From positions 1 through 46,704 of the forward strand of contig NZ_FCNW02000048.1 of NCBI RefSeq assembly GCF_001544475.1: DNA of 46,704 nucleotides, in the 5' to 3' direction. Positions within the stretch are counted from its first letter, which is position 1. Every line of letters starts with the position of its first letter. This document shows, piece by piece, positions 25,405 to 34,753 of the stretch. The DNA is from Caballeronia humi. GTDB lineage: Bacteria; Pseudomonadota; Gammaproteobacteria; Burkholderiales; Burkholderiaceae. The position numbers were made by a program, and so were the translations under genes. The notes below the pieces were generated by a model. The model was not told the origin of the DNA, did not search any database, and saw only the letters and a list, made by a program, of their open reading frames with translations.

Positions 25405-26544
25405 ATGGCGAGCATCTCGTTGCGTTCGGTTCAGAAGTCCTACGGCGATCACGCGCCGGTGATTCGCGATGTGAATCTCGAGATCGGCGAACACGAGTTT
25501 TGCGTGTTTCTCGGACCGTCCGGTTGTGGCAAGTCAACGCTTTTGCGCATGATCGCGGGCCTGGAGGACATCACCGACGGCGACCTGTACATCGGCTCGG
25601 CCCTCGTGAACGACATTCCGGCCGCCAGGCGCGGTGTCGCGATGGTGTTCCAGAGCTACGCGCTCTTTCCGCACATGACCGTCTACGAGAACATGGCCTT
25701 CGGCCTGACGCTCGCAAAGACGCCGAAGGACGAAATCGACCGCAAGGTACGCGAGGCCGCGCGCGTGCTGCAACTCGAAGCGCTGCTGGAGCGGCGGCCC
25801 AAGGCGCTGTCGGGCGGCCAGCGGCAACGCGTGGCGATCGGGCGCGCGATCGTGCGCAGCCCGGGCGTCTTTCTCTTCGACGAACCGCTTTCCAATCTCG
25901 ATGCCACGCTGCGCGGCCAGACGCGCGTCGAAATTGCGCGGCTGCACCAGCAGTTCGAGAAGGCCAGCGTCGTCTATGTCACGCACGACCAGATCGAAGC
26001 GATGACGCTCGCCGACAAGATCGTCCTCCTCCATGCGGGCGCGGACACCGCGAAGCACGGCAGCATTGCGCAGGTCGGCACGCCGCTCGAGTTGTATCAC
26101 CGGCCGCGAAGTCTCTTCGTCGCGGGCTTCATCGGCTCGCCGAGGATGAACTTCCTGCCGGCGCGCGTGGTGTCGGCGCGAAGCACCGGCGTGCGCATCG
26201 CGCTCGACGGCACGGGCGAGCCGATCGATACCGACATCGACGGCTCGGGGCTGGTTCCCGGGCTGCCCGTCACGCTGGGCATTCGTCCCGAACATCTCGA
26301 TCCGCTCGTTGCACCGGGTGCGCAACACATCAGGCGCACGGTGTCGCTCGTCGAGCAACTGGGCGAGCACAGCTACCTTCATCTCGACCAGCCGGGCGGT
26401 GCCGTCCTGATCGCGAAGGCGCCGGGCGACTGCACGCCGCGCCAGGGCGATACGGTCGCGTTCAACGTGCCGCGCTCGTCGTGTCACCTCTTCACCGAAG
26501 ACGGATTCGCCGTCGCTTCGGCTCACGTTGCCCAATTTGCGTAG
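25405..26544 (+). CDS. sugar ABC transporter ATPase (MalK/UgpC-like)
   Basis: A 379-residue CUT1-type ATPase. Walker A is at residues 37-45 (GPSGCGKST), the signature LSGGQ at 135-139, and Walker B with LFDEPLSNLD; the switch region reads YVTHDQIEAMT. The C-terminal regulatory domain (about 240-379) has the TOBE/OB folds of MalK proteins, with LGIRPEHLDP. It is the first gene of the galactoside operon and would energise the two permeases encoded at the far end. The next gene starts eight bases after its stop. Confidence 0.93.
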   Translation: MASISLRSVQKSYGDHAPVIRDVNLEIGEHEFCVFLGPSGCGKSTLLRMIAGLEDITDGDLYIGSALVNDIPAARRGVAMVFQSYALFPHMTVYENMAFGLTLAKTPKDEIDRKVREAARVLQLEALLERRPKALSGGQRQRVAIGRAIVRSPGVFLFDEPLSNLDATLRGQTRVEIARLHQQFEKASVVYVTHDQIEAMTLADKIVLLHAGADTAKHGSIAQVGTPLELYHRPRSLFVAGFIGSPRMNFLPARVVSARSTGVRIALDGTGEPIDTDIDGSGLVPGLPVTLGIRPEHLDPLVAPGAQHIRRTVSLVEQLGEHSYLHLDQPGGAVLIAKAPGDCTPRQGDTVAFNVPRSSCHLFTEDGFAVASAHVAQFA

Positions 26545-26552
26545 GAGCGCAC

Positions 26553-28484
26553 ATGCGTCTTGGAGTTTGCTATTACCCGGAACACTGGCCTGAATCGATG
26601 TGGAAGGACGACGCCGCGCGCATGAAGGCGCTCGGCATCGATCGCGTGCGGATCGGCGAATTCGCATGGAGCCGGATCGAGCCGACGCCGGGCGAATATG
26701 ACTGGGACTGGCTCGATCGTGCGATAGAAACGCTCGCCGGGGAGGGCCTGAAGGTCGTCATGTGCACGCCGACCGCCACGCCGCCGAAGTGGCTGATCGA
26801 TCTTCATCCCGATATTCTTCCCGTGGGCGCCGATGGCCGCGCGCGCAACTTCGGCTCGCGGCGTCATTACGATTTTTCATCGCCGTCGTATTTCGAAGCA
26901 TCCGCGAAAATCTGTACCGCGGTCGCCGAGCGGTACGGCCGGCATCCCGCAGTCGCGTACTGGCAGACCGATAACGAATTCGGTTGCCACCATACGGTGG
27001 TCAGCTATTCTGACGCAGCCGCGAAGCGCTTTCGCGAGTGGCTGCGGGCGCGCTACGTAAGCATCGACGCGCTGAATGCCGCATGGGGCACGGTGTTCTG
27101 GAGCATGGAATACCGCGGTTTCGACGAGATCGATCCGCCGGTCGCGACCGTGACCGAAGCGCATCCGTCACACCGGCTGGACTACCGCCGCTTCGCTTCT
27201 GACGAAGTCGTGCGCTACAACCGCATGCAGGTCGATATCATCCGCGCGTATTCGCCGGGACGTCCTGTCGCACACAATTTCATGCAGCTCTTCACGGAGT
27301 TCGATCACTACAAGGTCGCCGCCGATCTCGATATCGCAACATGGGACAGCTATCCGCTCGGGGCGCTCGAAGAACAGTGGTTCGACCCGTCGATCAAGGC
27401 GAAGTGGCTGCGCACCGGGCATCCTGATTTCGCATCGTTCAACCACGACGTGTATCGCGGCATGTCGAAGGAGCCATTCTGGGTGATGGAGCAGCAGCCC
27501 GGCCCGGTGAACTGGGCGATGTGGAATCCCGCGCCGCTACCGGGCATGGTGCGCCTGTGGAGTTGGGAAGCGTTCGCGCATGGCGCGGGATGCGTGTCGT
27601 ATTTCCGCTGGCGACAGGTGCCGTTCGGGCAGGAGCAGATGCACGCGGGGCTCAACCGGCCGGACAACCGGCTCGACGTGGGCGGCGTCGAAGCGCAGAC
27701 CGTGGCGCGCGAGATCGCAGACGTGCTGAAGGCCGACGGCGAATCGCAGGTCGCCGCGAAAGTCGCGCTGATCTGGGATTACGAAGCGAAGTGGCTCTTC
27801 GAGATTCATCCGCAGGGTGCCGACTTCCACTATCCGCGCTTTGCGTTCGAATACTACAGCGCGTTGCGCAGCCTCGGACTCGACGTCGATGTGATACCGG
27901 CCGATGCACCGCTCGACGGCTACAGCATGATTGTCGTTCCGCCGCTGCCAGTCCTGCCGGCGACGCTGGCGGCGCGGCTTGCTTCGTCGAATGCGCAAAT
28001 CGTGCTGGGCCCGCGCACGGGATCGAAGACATCAAGCCTCACGATCCCCGCAACCCTTCCGCCCGGCGACGTGCTGCCGATCCGCGTATGGCGCGTCGAA
28101 TCGATGCGGCCGAACGTGACCGAAGCGGTCGACGGCGGCGGCGAGTCGCGTCACTGGCGAGACTTCATCGAGTGCGGCGAGGGCGTACAAGTGCAGGCGC
28201 GCTTCGCCGACGGGCATCCGGCCGTCGTGTCGCACGGGTCGATCAGCTACCTCGCAAGCCTCTTCGACGATGCTTACACGCAACAGGTCTTCGAACGCAT
28301 CGCGGGAGCAGCGGGGCTCGCGCCGCGCCGCTTGCCCGAAGGCGTGCGCGTGAGCCGTCGCGGCCCGCTGACCTATGTCTTCAACTACGGCGTGACGCCG
28401 TATCGAATCGAGGAAGCGGCGCGCTTCGTCGCGGGACAGCAGGACGTGCCACCGCAGGGCGTCTCGATCTATCGCTCGCACTAA
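26553..28484 (+). CDS. GH42 beta-galactosidase
   Basis: A 643-residue glycoside hydrolase of family 42 that cleaves terminal beta-galactosides. The acid/base Glu142 lies in YWQTDNEFGCH and the nucleophile Glu313 in FWVMEQQPGPVNW; the N-terminal motif GVCYYPEHWPESMW is a family hallmark. A TIM barrel, a trimerisation domain from about residue 390 (VAAKVALIWDYEAKW) and a C-terminal beta domain are all recognisable. There is no signal peptide, so it acts in the cytoplasm on imported substrate. I chose the ATG at 26553 after TAGGAGCGC. The frame stays open far upstream, but that stretch overlaps the ATPase gene. Confidence 0.95.
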   Translation: MRLGVCYYPEHWPESMWKDDAARMKALGIDRVRIGEFAWSRIEPTPGEYDWDWLDRAIETLAGEGLKVVMCTPTATPPKWLIDLHPDILPVGADGRARNFGSRRHYDFSSPSYFEASAKICTAVAERYGRHPAVAYWQTDNEFGCHHTVVSYSDAAAKRFREWLRARYVSIDALNAAWGTVFWSMEYRGFDEIDPPVATVTEAHPSHRLDYRRFASDEVVRYNRMQVDIIRAYSPGRPVAHNFMQLFTEFDHYKVAADLDIATWDSYPLGALEEQWFDPSIKAKWLRTGHPDFASFNHDVYRGMSKEPFWVMEQQPGPVNWAMWNPAPLPGMVRLWSWEAFAHGAGCVSYFRWRQVPFGQEQMHAGLNRPDNRLDVGGVEAQTVAREIADVLKADGESQVAAKVALIWDYEAKWLFEIHPQGADFHYPRFAFEYYSALRSLGLDVDVIPADAPLDGYSMIVVPPLPVLPATLAARLASSNAQIVLGPRTGSKTSSLTIPATLPPGDVLPIRVWRVESMRPNVTEAVDGGGESRHWRDFIECGEGVQVQARFADGHPAVVSHGSISYLASLFDDAYTQQVFERIAGAAGLAPRRLPEGVRVSRRGPLTYVFNYGVTPYRIEEAARFVAGQQDVPPQGVSIYRSH

Positions 28485-28517
28485 CACCAGAACACACTCA
28501 TCAATGAGGAGACACGC

Positions 28518-29756
28518 ATGAAACACACGATTCGCAAGGCACTGGCGGGCGCTGCGTTCGCGGCCGCGCTGGCGGGAACGGCGCAGGCGGGGACGCTGGC
28601 GGTGAATGTCGCGTTCAAAGGGGCCGGGCAGCGCGTGGTCTGGCAACAGATCTTCGACCAGTTCAAGAAGGCGCATCCCGAAATCGACCTGAAAGTGGCC
28701 TTCGTCGATGAAGAAGCCTACAAGGTGCAATTGCCCGGCTGGCTTACGACCGTGTCGCCGGACGTGGTGACCTGGCACAACGGCGAGCGCATGGCGTACT
28801 ACGCAAAGCGCGGTCTGTTCGAGGACCTCACGAACGACTGGAACAAGAACAACTGGAATTCGATGTACGCATCGACGAAGGAGGCTTCGTCGTACAACGG
28901 CAAGCAATACGCCGCCCCGACCGTCTATTACTCGTGGGGCATGTTCTATCGCAAGGACCTGTTCCAGAAGGCGGGCATCGCGGGCGAGCCGAAGACGTGG
29001 CCCGAGTTCCTCGAAGCGTGCAAGAAGCTCAAAGCGGCGGGCATCGCACCGGTGGCGGTGGCGGGCCGCGATGCGTGGACGCTCGCGGGATGGTTCGACT
29101 ATCTCGACTTGCGCATCAACGGCAACGCGTTTCACCAGAAGCTCATGGCGGGCGAAGTGCCGTACACCGATCCGCGCGTGAAGAAGGTGTACACGACGTG
29201 GAAGGAACTGATCGACGACAAGGTGTTCATCGACAACTCGCTGTCCTACGATCTCGATGCGGTTCAGCCGTTCCTGTTCCAGGGCAAGGCCGCGATGATG
29301 CTGATGGGCACGTTCATCGCCGCGGGCTTTCCGCAGAACGTCAAGCCGGAGATGGGCTACTTCCAGTTCCCGATCATCGACGACAAGGTGCCGACGGCGG
29401 AAGACGGACCGGTCGAGTCGATGCACATTCCCGCGAAGGCGAAGAACAAGGCCGACGCGCACACGTTCCTCGCGTACATGGAGACGCCCGAGATCGGGGC
29501 GCAACTGGCGAAGGGGTTGGGGTCGCTTTCGGCGAATAGCAAGTCGCCGGAGCCGGAAGAGCCGATTTCGAAGATCGGCTTCCAGATTCTTTCGAACACC
29601 AAGGGCGGAATCGCGCAGTTCTACGATCGCGACATGACGAAAGAAATGGCGGACGAAGGCATGAAGGGCATGCAGCAGTTCATCTCCGACCCGACGAAGC
29701 TCGATTCGATCCTTGCGCAGCTCGAAGCGACTCGCCAGCGCATCTACAAGAAGTGA
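28518..29756 (+). CDS. CUT1 sugar ABC transporter periplasmic binding protein
   Basis: A 412-residue extracellular solute-binding protein of family 1. The signal peptide is at residues 1-25 (cleavage after AQA). The mature domain shows the oligosaccharide-binder features FDQFKKAHPEIDLKVAFVDEE, VVTWHNGERMAYYAKRGLFEDL and a YYSWGMFYRKDLFQKAGI segment. It follows the beta-galactosidase gene by 33 bases with an AATGAGGAGAC ribosome site. A galactoside is the likely ligand from context. Confidence 0.92.
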   Translation: MKHTIRKALAGAAFAAALAGTAQAGTLAVNVAFKGAGQRVVWQQIFDQFKKAHPEIDLKVAFVDEEAYKVQLPGWLTTVSPDVVTWHNGERMAYYAKRGLFEDLTNDWNKNNWNSMYASTKEASSYNGKQYAAPTVYYSWGMFYRKDLFQKAGIAGEPKTWPEFLEACKKLKAAGIAPVAVAGRDAWTLAGWFDYLDLRINGNAFHQKLMAGEVPYTDPRVKKVYTTWKELIDDKVFIDNSLSYDLDAVQPFLFQGKAAMMLMGTFIAAGFPQNVKPEMGYFQFPIIDDKVPTAEDGPVESMHIPAKAKNKADAHTFLAYMETPEIGAQLAKGLGSLSANSKSPEPEEPISKIGFQILSNTKGGIAQFYDRDMTKEMADEGMKGMQQFISDPTKLDSILAQLEATRQRIYKK

Positions 29757-29814
29757 CGGACGCGGCTGGACGGCGCGCTTCAGGTGCGTCGTCCAGCCTG
29801 CAAGGAGCACGATC

Positions 29815-30729
29815 ATGCAATCAACCGACACTATCGCTCTGCCTTCGACAAAGCGGCGTGGCCGTCGTCGCGCAACAGCGACGGCGCGTCAGCAGCGGCT
29901 CGCCGCGTTCCTCTTTCTAGCGCCGGCGTGCGTGATGGTCGGCATCTACGTGATATGGCCGATCGTATCGAGTATCGGGCTCAGTTTCTATAACTGGGAC
30001 GGGATGGCCGAGAAGACATTCGTCGGCATCGGCAACTACGTCGAACTGTTTCAGGCGCCGACGTTCTACACCGCGCTGAAGAACAACGTGCTGTGGCTCG
30101 TGCTCTTTTTGCTCGCGCCGCCAATGGGGCTCGCCGTCGCCCTGTATCTGAATCAGGCGGTGGCCGGCATCCGCGTGGTCAAGTCGCTGTTCTTCGCGCC
30201 TTTCGTGCTCTCGGGCGTGGTGGTCGGCCTGATGTTCAGCTGGTTCTACGACCCGACCTTCGGCCTGCTCAAGCTGATTCTCGGACACGGCGTGCCCGTC
30301 CTCGGCGATCCGCGCTATGTCACGTTCGGCATCATCTTCGCGGCGCTCTGGCCGCAAACCGCGTATTGCATGATCCTGTACCTGACGGGGCTGACGTCGC
30401 TGAATGCGGAGCAGATCGAGGCGGCACGCATGGAGGGCGCGAGCGGGTGGACGATGCTCTGGCACGTGATCCTCCCGCAATTGAGACCGACGACCTTCAT
30501 GGCGATCGTGGTCACCATCATCGGCGCGTTGCGCAGCTTCGATCTGATCGCCGTGATGAGCGGAGGAGGGCCGTTCGAGAGTTCAACGGTGCTCGCCTAT
30601 TACATGTACGACCAGGCGATCAAGTACTACCGCATCGGCTATTCGGCCGCGATTGCCGTGGTGCTGTTCGCGATCATGATGGTGTACATCGTCTATCACT
30701 TGCGCAGGATGCTGCGCACCGAGAGTTAA
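29815..30729 (+). CDS. CUT1 sugar ABC transporter permease (MalF-like)
   Basis: A 304-residue permease. A basic N-terminal leader (residues 1-27) precedes about six helices, beginning with LAAFLFLAPACVMVGIYVIWP. The ATPase-docking EAA loop reads EAARMEGASGWTMLWHVILP. I chose the ATG at 29815, preceded by AAGGAGCACGATC; an in-frame codon at 29713 lies inside the binding-protein gene. It pairs with the next permease. Confidence 0.92.
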   Translation: MQSTDTIALPSTKRRGRRRATATARQQRLAAFLFLAPACVMVGIYVIWPIVSSIGLSFYNWDGMAEKTFVGIGNYVELFQAPTFYTALKNNVLWLVLFLLAPPMGLAVALYLNQAVAGIRVVKSLFFAPFVLSGVVVGLMFSWFYDPTFGLLKLILGHGVPVLGDPRYVTFGIIFAALWPQTAYCMILYLTGLTSLNAEQIEAARMEGASGWTMLWHVILPQLRPTTFMAIVVTIIGALRSFDLIAVMSGGGPFESSTVLAYYMYDQAIKYYRIGYSAAIAVVLFAIMMVYIVYHLRRMLRTES

Positions 30730-30739
30730 GGAGCAGGCC

Positions 30740-31591
30740 GTGTTTCCGACACCCATCGCCAAATGGAAGCCCGCGAACCGGGCGCTCTACAAGTTGTCGC
30801 TGCCGCTTGCGCTCGTCATCTGGCTGTTGCCGCTGATCGCCGTGATGGTGACCTCGATACGCTCGGCCGACGAGCTCGTGCAGGGCAACTACTGGGGCTG
30901 GCCGGAGCATTTCTCGCTGATCGCGAACTATCGCGAGGCGCTGACGGCGTCGCCGATGCTTCATTACTTCTGGAACAGCGTGCTGATTACGGTGCCTGCT
31001 GTCGTCGGATCGATTGCGCTTGCGGCGATGGCCGGATTTGCACTGGCGGTCTACAGTTTCAGGGGCAACTCGGTGCTGTTTGCGACATTCGTCGCGGGCA
31101 ACTTCGTGCCGATCCAGATCCTGATGATTCCAGTGCGCGATCTCTCGCTGCAACTCGGCCTGTTCAACACGGTCGGCGCGCTGATTCTGTTTCACGTCTC
31201 GTTTCAGACGGGATTCTGCGCGCTGTTTCTGCGTAACTTCATCAAGCAGTTGCCGTTCGAACTGATCGAAGCGGCGCGTATCGAAGGCGCAAACGAATGG
31301 ACGGTGTTCTTCAAGATCATCCTGCCGCTGATTCGTCCGGCACTCGCCGCGCTCGCAATCCTCGTGTTCACGTTCGTCTGGAACGATTATTTCTGGGCGC
31401 TCTGCCTCACGCAAGGCGATGAAGCCGCGCCGATCACCGTAGGGGTTGCCGCGTTGAAGGGGCAGTGGGTCACGGCGTGGAATCTCGTCTCAGCCGGGTC
31501 GATCCTTGCAGCGCTCCCGTCGGTCATGATGTTTTTCGCCATGCAGCGGCATTTCGTGGCGGGTTTGACGTTCGGAGCGACCAAAGGGTAA
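30740..31591 (+). CDS. CUT1 sugar ABC transporter permease (MalG-like)
   Basis: A 283-residue permease with six helices. It has the MalG-type EAA loop EAARIEGANEWTVFFKIILP and the late segment LVFTFVWNDYFWALCLTQGD. It begins with GTG at 30740, supported by AAGGAG seven bases upstream and by the correct N-terminus for the family. It is the last gene of the galactoside operon, ten bases after the first permease. Confidence 0.92.
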   Translation: MFPTPIAKWKPANRALYKLSLPLALVIWLLPLIAVMVTSIRSADELVQGNYWGWPEHFSLIANYREALTASPMLHYFWNSVLITVPAVVGSIALAAMAGFALAVYSFRGNSVLFATFVAGNFVPIQILMIPVRDLSLQLGLFNTVGALILFHVSFQTGFCALFLRNFIKQLPFELIEAARIEGANEWTVFFKIILPLIRPALAALAILVFTFVWNDYFWALCLTQGDEAAPITVGVAALKGQWVTAWNLVSAGSILAALPSVMMFFAMQRHFVAGLTFGATKG

Positions 31592-31607
31592 ATGAGGGCC
31601 GCCTCAG

Positions 31608-31632
31608 CTTCAGCGCAACTTCAGCGCAACTT
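31608..31632. repeat. tandem 11-base repeat
   Basis: CTTCAGCGCAA occurs twice in direct tandem (31608-31618 and 31619-31629) followed by a partial third unit CTT. It lies just past the last permease gene. Its role is unknown, and it may be a simple replication-slippage product. Confidence 0.5.
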
Positions 31633-31747
31633 TGGGGCGTCTACGGATGCGGCAAGTCTATTCGCTCGGCCCGCTTCGCCGCATCGGAAACGGGTGCCTC
31701 GAACCTGACATCAGGTGGGCCGGAAGCATTGGACGTGATGGCCTTTG

Positions 31748-32440
31748 CTAAAGCCAGCGCCAGATGCCCGCCGCCCAGCCGGTCAACGGGATGTGGGCCC
31801 AAGTCGCTGCGAGCCAGACCACGAGACCGCCCAAAAGCGCATGCAAGCCGAAGCCGCCGAGCCGCGCGCGGCCAGCGGCGACCGCCGCGAACGGCAGAAA
31901 ACTCGTCTTCGACTCCCAGGCGGGCCAGAGATCAGGCTGGAGCTGCTCCTTCTTCCGGTCCTGCAGCGCGGCGCCGACGAGCGCGAGGATGACCATTGCC
32001 GTCGCGACGACGATGTTCTTGGCCACCGGGAACACGGCGATGTGGCACAGCCCCCAAAGAGCAAACGACCACATCATCGGGTGGCGTGTTATGGCAAAGA
32101 CGCCCCGGGCGGCTTCCGGGAACGAGCCGGTGCGGCCTCCGGTGGGAAGGGCGGGGTTGCGGATCAGCGAGCCCATCAGAAGGATCGACGCGATCAGCAT
32201 GACGGCGGTCACCACCGCCCAGAGTGCGTTGCCTACCGGCCATAGTGGTGCCGTCATGGGCGCCTTGCGGTAGGCCAGGATCAGCCAGCCGAACGTCAGG
32301 ATCGCGACGAGCGAATAGACGCCCTGGAAGCCCGCTTCGCCTACCGCGCGGACCACCCGACCGCGCAGCGGATGGGACAACAGAAAGTGGCTACCCACGA
32401 AGGCGACTGCCGCCGCCACGACTTCATTGGTGCTTCCCAT
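31748..32440 (-). CDS. NnrU-family integral membrane protein
   Basis: A 230-residue membrane protein of the NnrU family, which has been linked to nitrite and nitric oxide reduction loci but has no proven biochemical role. It has about six helices. Family motifs are FVGSHFLLSHPLRGRVV near the N-terminus and the central ITRHPMMWSFALWGLCHI, the latter also seen in isoprenylcysteine methyltransferase-like folds. The ATG at 32440 follows a GGAGGCGC site; the frame is open 20 codons further upstream but without a ribosome site. No denitrification genes are nearby, so context does not explain its job. Confidence 0.85.
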   Translation of the reverse strand: MGSTNEVVAAAVAFVGSHFLLSHPLRGRVVRAVGEAGFQGVYSLVAILTFGWLILAYRKAPMTAPLWPVGNALWAVVTAVMLIASILLMGSLIRNPALPTGGRTGSFPEAARGVFAITRHPMMWSFALWGLCHIAVFPVAKNIVVATAMVILALVGAALQDRKKEQLQPDLWPAWESKTSFLPFAAVAAGRARLGGFGLHALLGGLVVWLAATWAHIPLTGWAAGIWRWL

Positions 32441-32699
32441 GAATGCGCCTCCATCTGTCACAGATCCGATTTTCGGGGTGGTCACCGTCCGAGTTGCCAA
32501 GTTGTCATCGATCGTGTTGCAAGCTTGATTGTGCGCCGATCAGCGAGCCAGTTGCACAGGTAACGGCGCCCAAGGACTGTCGAGGATCGGGGTCTTCGAT
32601 CAATTCTAATAGGCGCGCAGACATCGCGGCAGATTCACCTCGGCCTCCACGAATTCCCAAGAGCGTCGACGCACCTCCCGTCACTGAACTCTCGCACGT

Positions 32700-33536
32700 T
32701 TAGTCCAGCGGCACGGTAAGTCGATTGATCACGGTCCGCGTCTCGGGCCGCACGCCGCGCCACCAGTCGAAAGCTTCCGCTGCCTGTTCCACCAGCATGC
32801 CCACGCCATCCGCGATGGTGCGCACGCCCGCATTGCGCGCCAAGCGGAGGAAGGGCGTCAATCGCTTGCCGTAAGCGAGTTCGTAGGCTGCCCCTTCCGG
32901 GCTGAAGACGCTTGGCGGAACCGGTGGCAACCCGCCGGTAAGACTGGCCGACGTCGCGTTGACCACCAGATCGAAGCGTCCCATTGTTTCGAGATCTCTG
33001 TAGGCGCAGGCGAGAAGGGCGCCACGTCCGCCGACCGTGGCCGCAAGCGCCTTCGCCTTCTCGACGTCGCGATTGACGATGACCATTTCCGCTGGCCCCG
33101 CCGCGAGGAATGGCAGCAACGCCCCGCGCGCGGCGCCGCCGGCACCGAGCATCAGCACGCGCTTGCCAGCCATCGGCAAGCCAAGGTTCCGTTCGATGTC
33201 GCGCACGAGTCCGATCCCATCGAAGTTCTCGGCGATGATGCGGCCGCCTTCGAACTTCATCGCGTTGACGGCGCCAGCCAGTTCGGCGCGCTCGCTGCGT
33301 TCGTCCGCCATCGCGAACGCCTGCAGCTTGAACGGCGCGGTTACGTTCATCCCTTTGCCGCCGTTGGCGATGAACGCGCGCACGGTCTCAGCGAACGCGC
33401 CCTGCGGCTCCAGTGGACCTTCGACCGCCGTGTAGGACAAGTCCTGCCGTGTCTCTTCTGCGAAGAGGCCATGTATCAGCGGAGATTTCGTGTGTCCGAT
33501 CGGGTTGCCGATCACTGCGTATTGGTCGCTCATCAT
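32700..33536 (-). CDS. shikimate dehydrogenase-like oxidoreductase (AroE family)
   Basis: A 278-residue protein of the shikimate/quinate dehydrogenase family. Substrate-side motifs are GNPIGHTKSPLIH (residues 10-22), GMNVTAPFK with catalytic Lys70, and AENFDG with Asp106. The NADP(H) domain has GAGGAARG at 131-138 with VIVNRD following. Both catalytic residues are present. The ATG at 33536 overlaps the CoA-transferase stop by four bases; a second ATG at 33533 has better spacing from GAGG. As the last gene of a catabolic-looking operon it is more likely a paralogue with another hydroxyacid substrate than the biosynthetic AroE. Confidence 0.88.
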   Translation of the reverse strand: MMSDQYAVIGNPIGHTKSPLIHGLFAEETRQDLSYTAVEGPLEPQGAFAETVRAFIANGGKGMNVTAPFKLQAFAMADERSERAELAGAVNAMKFEGGRIIAENFDGIGLVRDIERNLGLPMAGKRVLMLGAGGAARGALLPFLAAGPAEMVIVNRDVEKAKALAATVGGRGALLACAYRDLETMGRFDLVVNATSASLTGGLPPVPPSVFSPEGAAYELAYGKRLTPFLRLARNAGVRTIADGVGMLVEQAAEAFDWWRGVRPETRTVINRLTVPLD

Positions 33537-34753
33537 GGCCTCACTTTCGAGTACAGCACACCGTCGGTTTGCATTGCGTCGATTTCGGCGGCATCGAAAC
33601 CCAGCGACTGCGCGACTTGCGCGTTGTGCTGGCCGAGGTCCGGGCCGACTTCGCGGATGGTCGTGTCGCAGTCGGAGAAGCGGAACGGCAGGTTCGGCAG
33701 GCGCAAGGTCCCGAACCGCGGATGCTCCTGCTCGACCACCATGCCCCGCGCGATGATCTGCGGATCGGCGAGCACTTCATCGATGCGCTGCACCTTGGCG
33801 CAGGGCACGTCGATGCTGTCGAGCAGACTCAGCACCTCGGCGACCGGCCGCGCCGCGACCCAGGGCTTCACCACGGACAATATGTCCAGCCGATTCGCAT
33901 TGCGCCCGTTGAGCGTATGAAACCGTGCGTCGGTGCCGAAGCCAGCCGGGCCGCCATGCGTTTCCACCAAGGCCGCGAAACGCTTCCACGCGTCGTCCAC
34001 CTGTGCGGCGATCACGAGGTCGCCATCCGCTGCACGGAACACGCCGTAGAGCGTCGACGTCGGCATATCGTGGCCGGTCTGCTCAGGGACGATGCCCTGC
34101 ATCGTGTAATACTGCACCGCGTATTCGTGCATCGACACGAGCGTGTCGTACAACGCCATGTCGATATGCTGACCCCGGCCGCTCTTCACGCGACCGAGGA
34201 GCGCCGCGTTGATCGCCGCGACTGCGTGGATGCCGGTGTACATGTCGCCCAGGGAGATGCGCATCAGCGGTGGCGGCTCCCCCGGATTGCCGATCATCTG
34301 CATGATCCCGCTCTTCGCTTCGGCGATCAGGCCAAAACCTGCGCGATGCGCATCGGGCCCAGTATGGCCGTACGCCGAGATCGAGCAATAAACGAGACCC
34401 GGATTGCGCGCGGACAGTTCGTCGTAACCGAGCCCGAGCTTCTTCAGCGCACCCGGCCGGTAATTTTCGACGAACACATCCGCCGAGTCGCACAGGCGCT
34501 GCATGAACTCCTTGCCGCGCGCATCACGCATATTCACGCTGACGCCGCGCTTGCCCATGTTGAGTTGCAGGAAGTAGGCGCTCTGTTCATCGTCGAGCAC
34601 GGTGGCGTGCTGACGGCCCGCGTCGCCGCTGACGGGCCGTTCGACCTTGATGACTTCGGCGCCGAGTGCCGCGAGACAGCGTCCGACATACGGCCCCGCC
34701 AGAAAGTGGCTGTAGTCGACGACGCGTATCCCTTCGAGAGGACGTGCCTGCAT
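33533..34753 (-). CDS. CaiB/BaiF-type (class III) CoA-transferase
   Basis: A 406-residue family III CoA-transferase that moves CoA from an acyl-CoA donor to a carboxylic acid. The N-terminal motif PLEGIRVVDYSHFLAGPYVGR is typical. The catalytic aspartate is Asp170 in ISLGDMYTG, equivalent to Asp169 of formyl-CoA transferase. FVENYRPGALKKLGLGYDEL is the other family hallmark. The start at 34753 overlaps the MaoC stop by one base (TGATG). Its role here would be to activate the operon's substrate as a CoA thioester for the hydratase. Confidence 0.92.
   Translation of the reverse strand: MQARPLEGIRVVDYSHFLAGPYVGRCLAALGAEVIKVERPVSGDAGRQHATVLDDEQSAYFLQLNMGKRGVSVNMRDARGKEFMQRLCDSADVFVENYRPGALKKLGLGYDELSARNPGLVYCSISAYGHTGPDAHRAGFGLIAEAKSGIMQMIGNPGEPPPLMRISLGDMYTGIHAVAAINAALLGRVKSGRGQHIDMALYDTLVSMHEYAVQYYTMQGIVPEQTGHDMPTSTLYGVFRAADGDLVIAAQVDDAWKRFAALVETHGGPAGFGTDARFHTLNGRNANRLDILSVVKPWVAARPVAEVLSLLDSIDVPCAKVQRIDEVLADPQIIARGMVVEQEHPRFGTLRLPNLPFRFSDCDTTIREVGPDLGQHNAQVAQSLGFDAAEIDAMQTDGVLYSKVRP

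Noticed and set aside
25500..26552. Apparent ATPase-region extension giving a 994-residue fusion with the GH42 enzyme
   Set aside because: The upstream part is an out-of-frame shadow of the MalK-like gene. The GH42 protein starts cleanly at 26553 with a ribosome site and the family N-terminus.
28032..29831. A 599-residue minus-strand open frame rich in Arg, His and Leu
   Set aside because: It is antisense to the GH42 and binding-protein genes and is a composition shadow, with no ribosome site and no domain.
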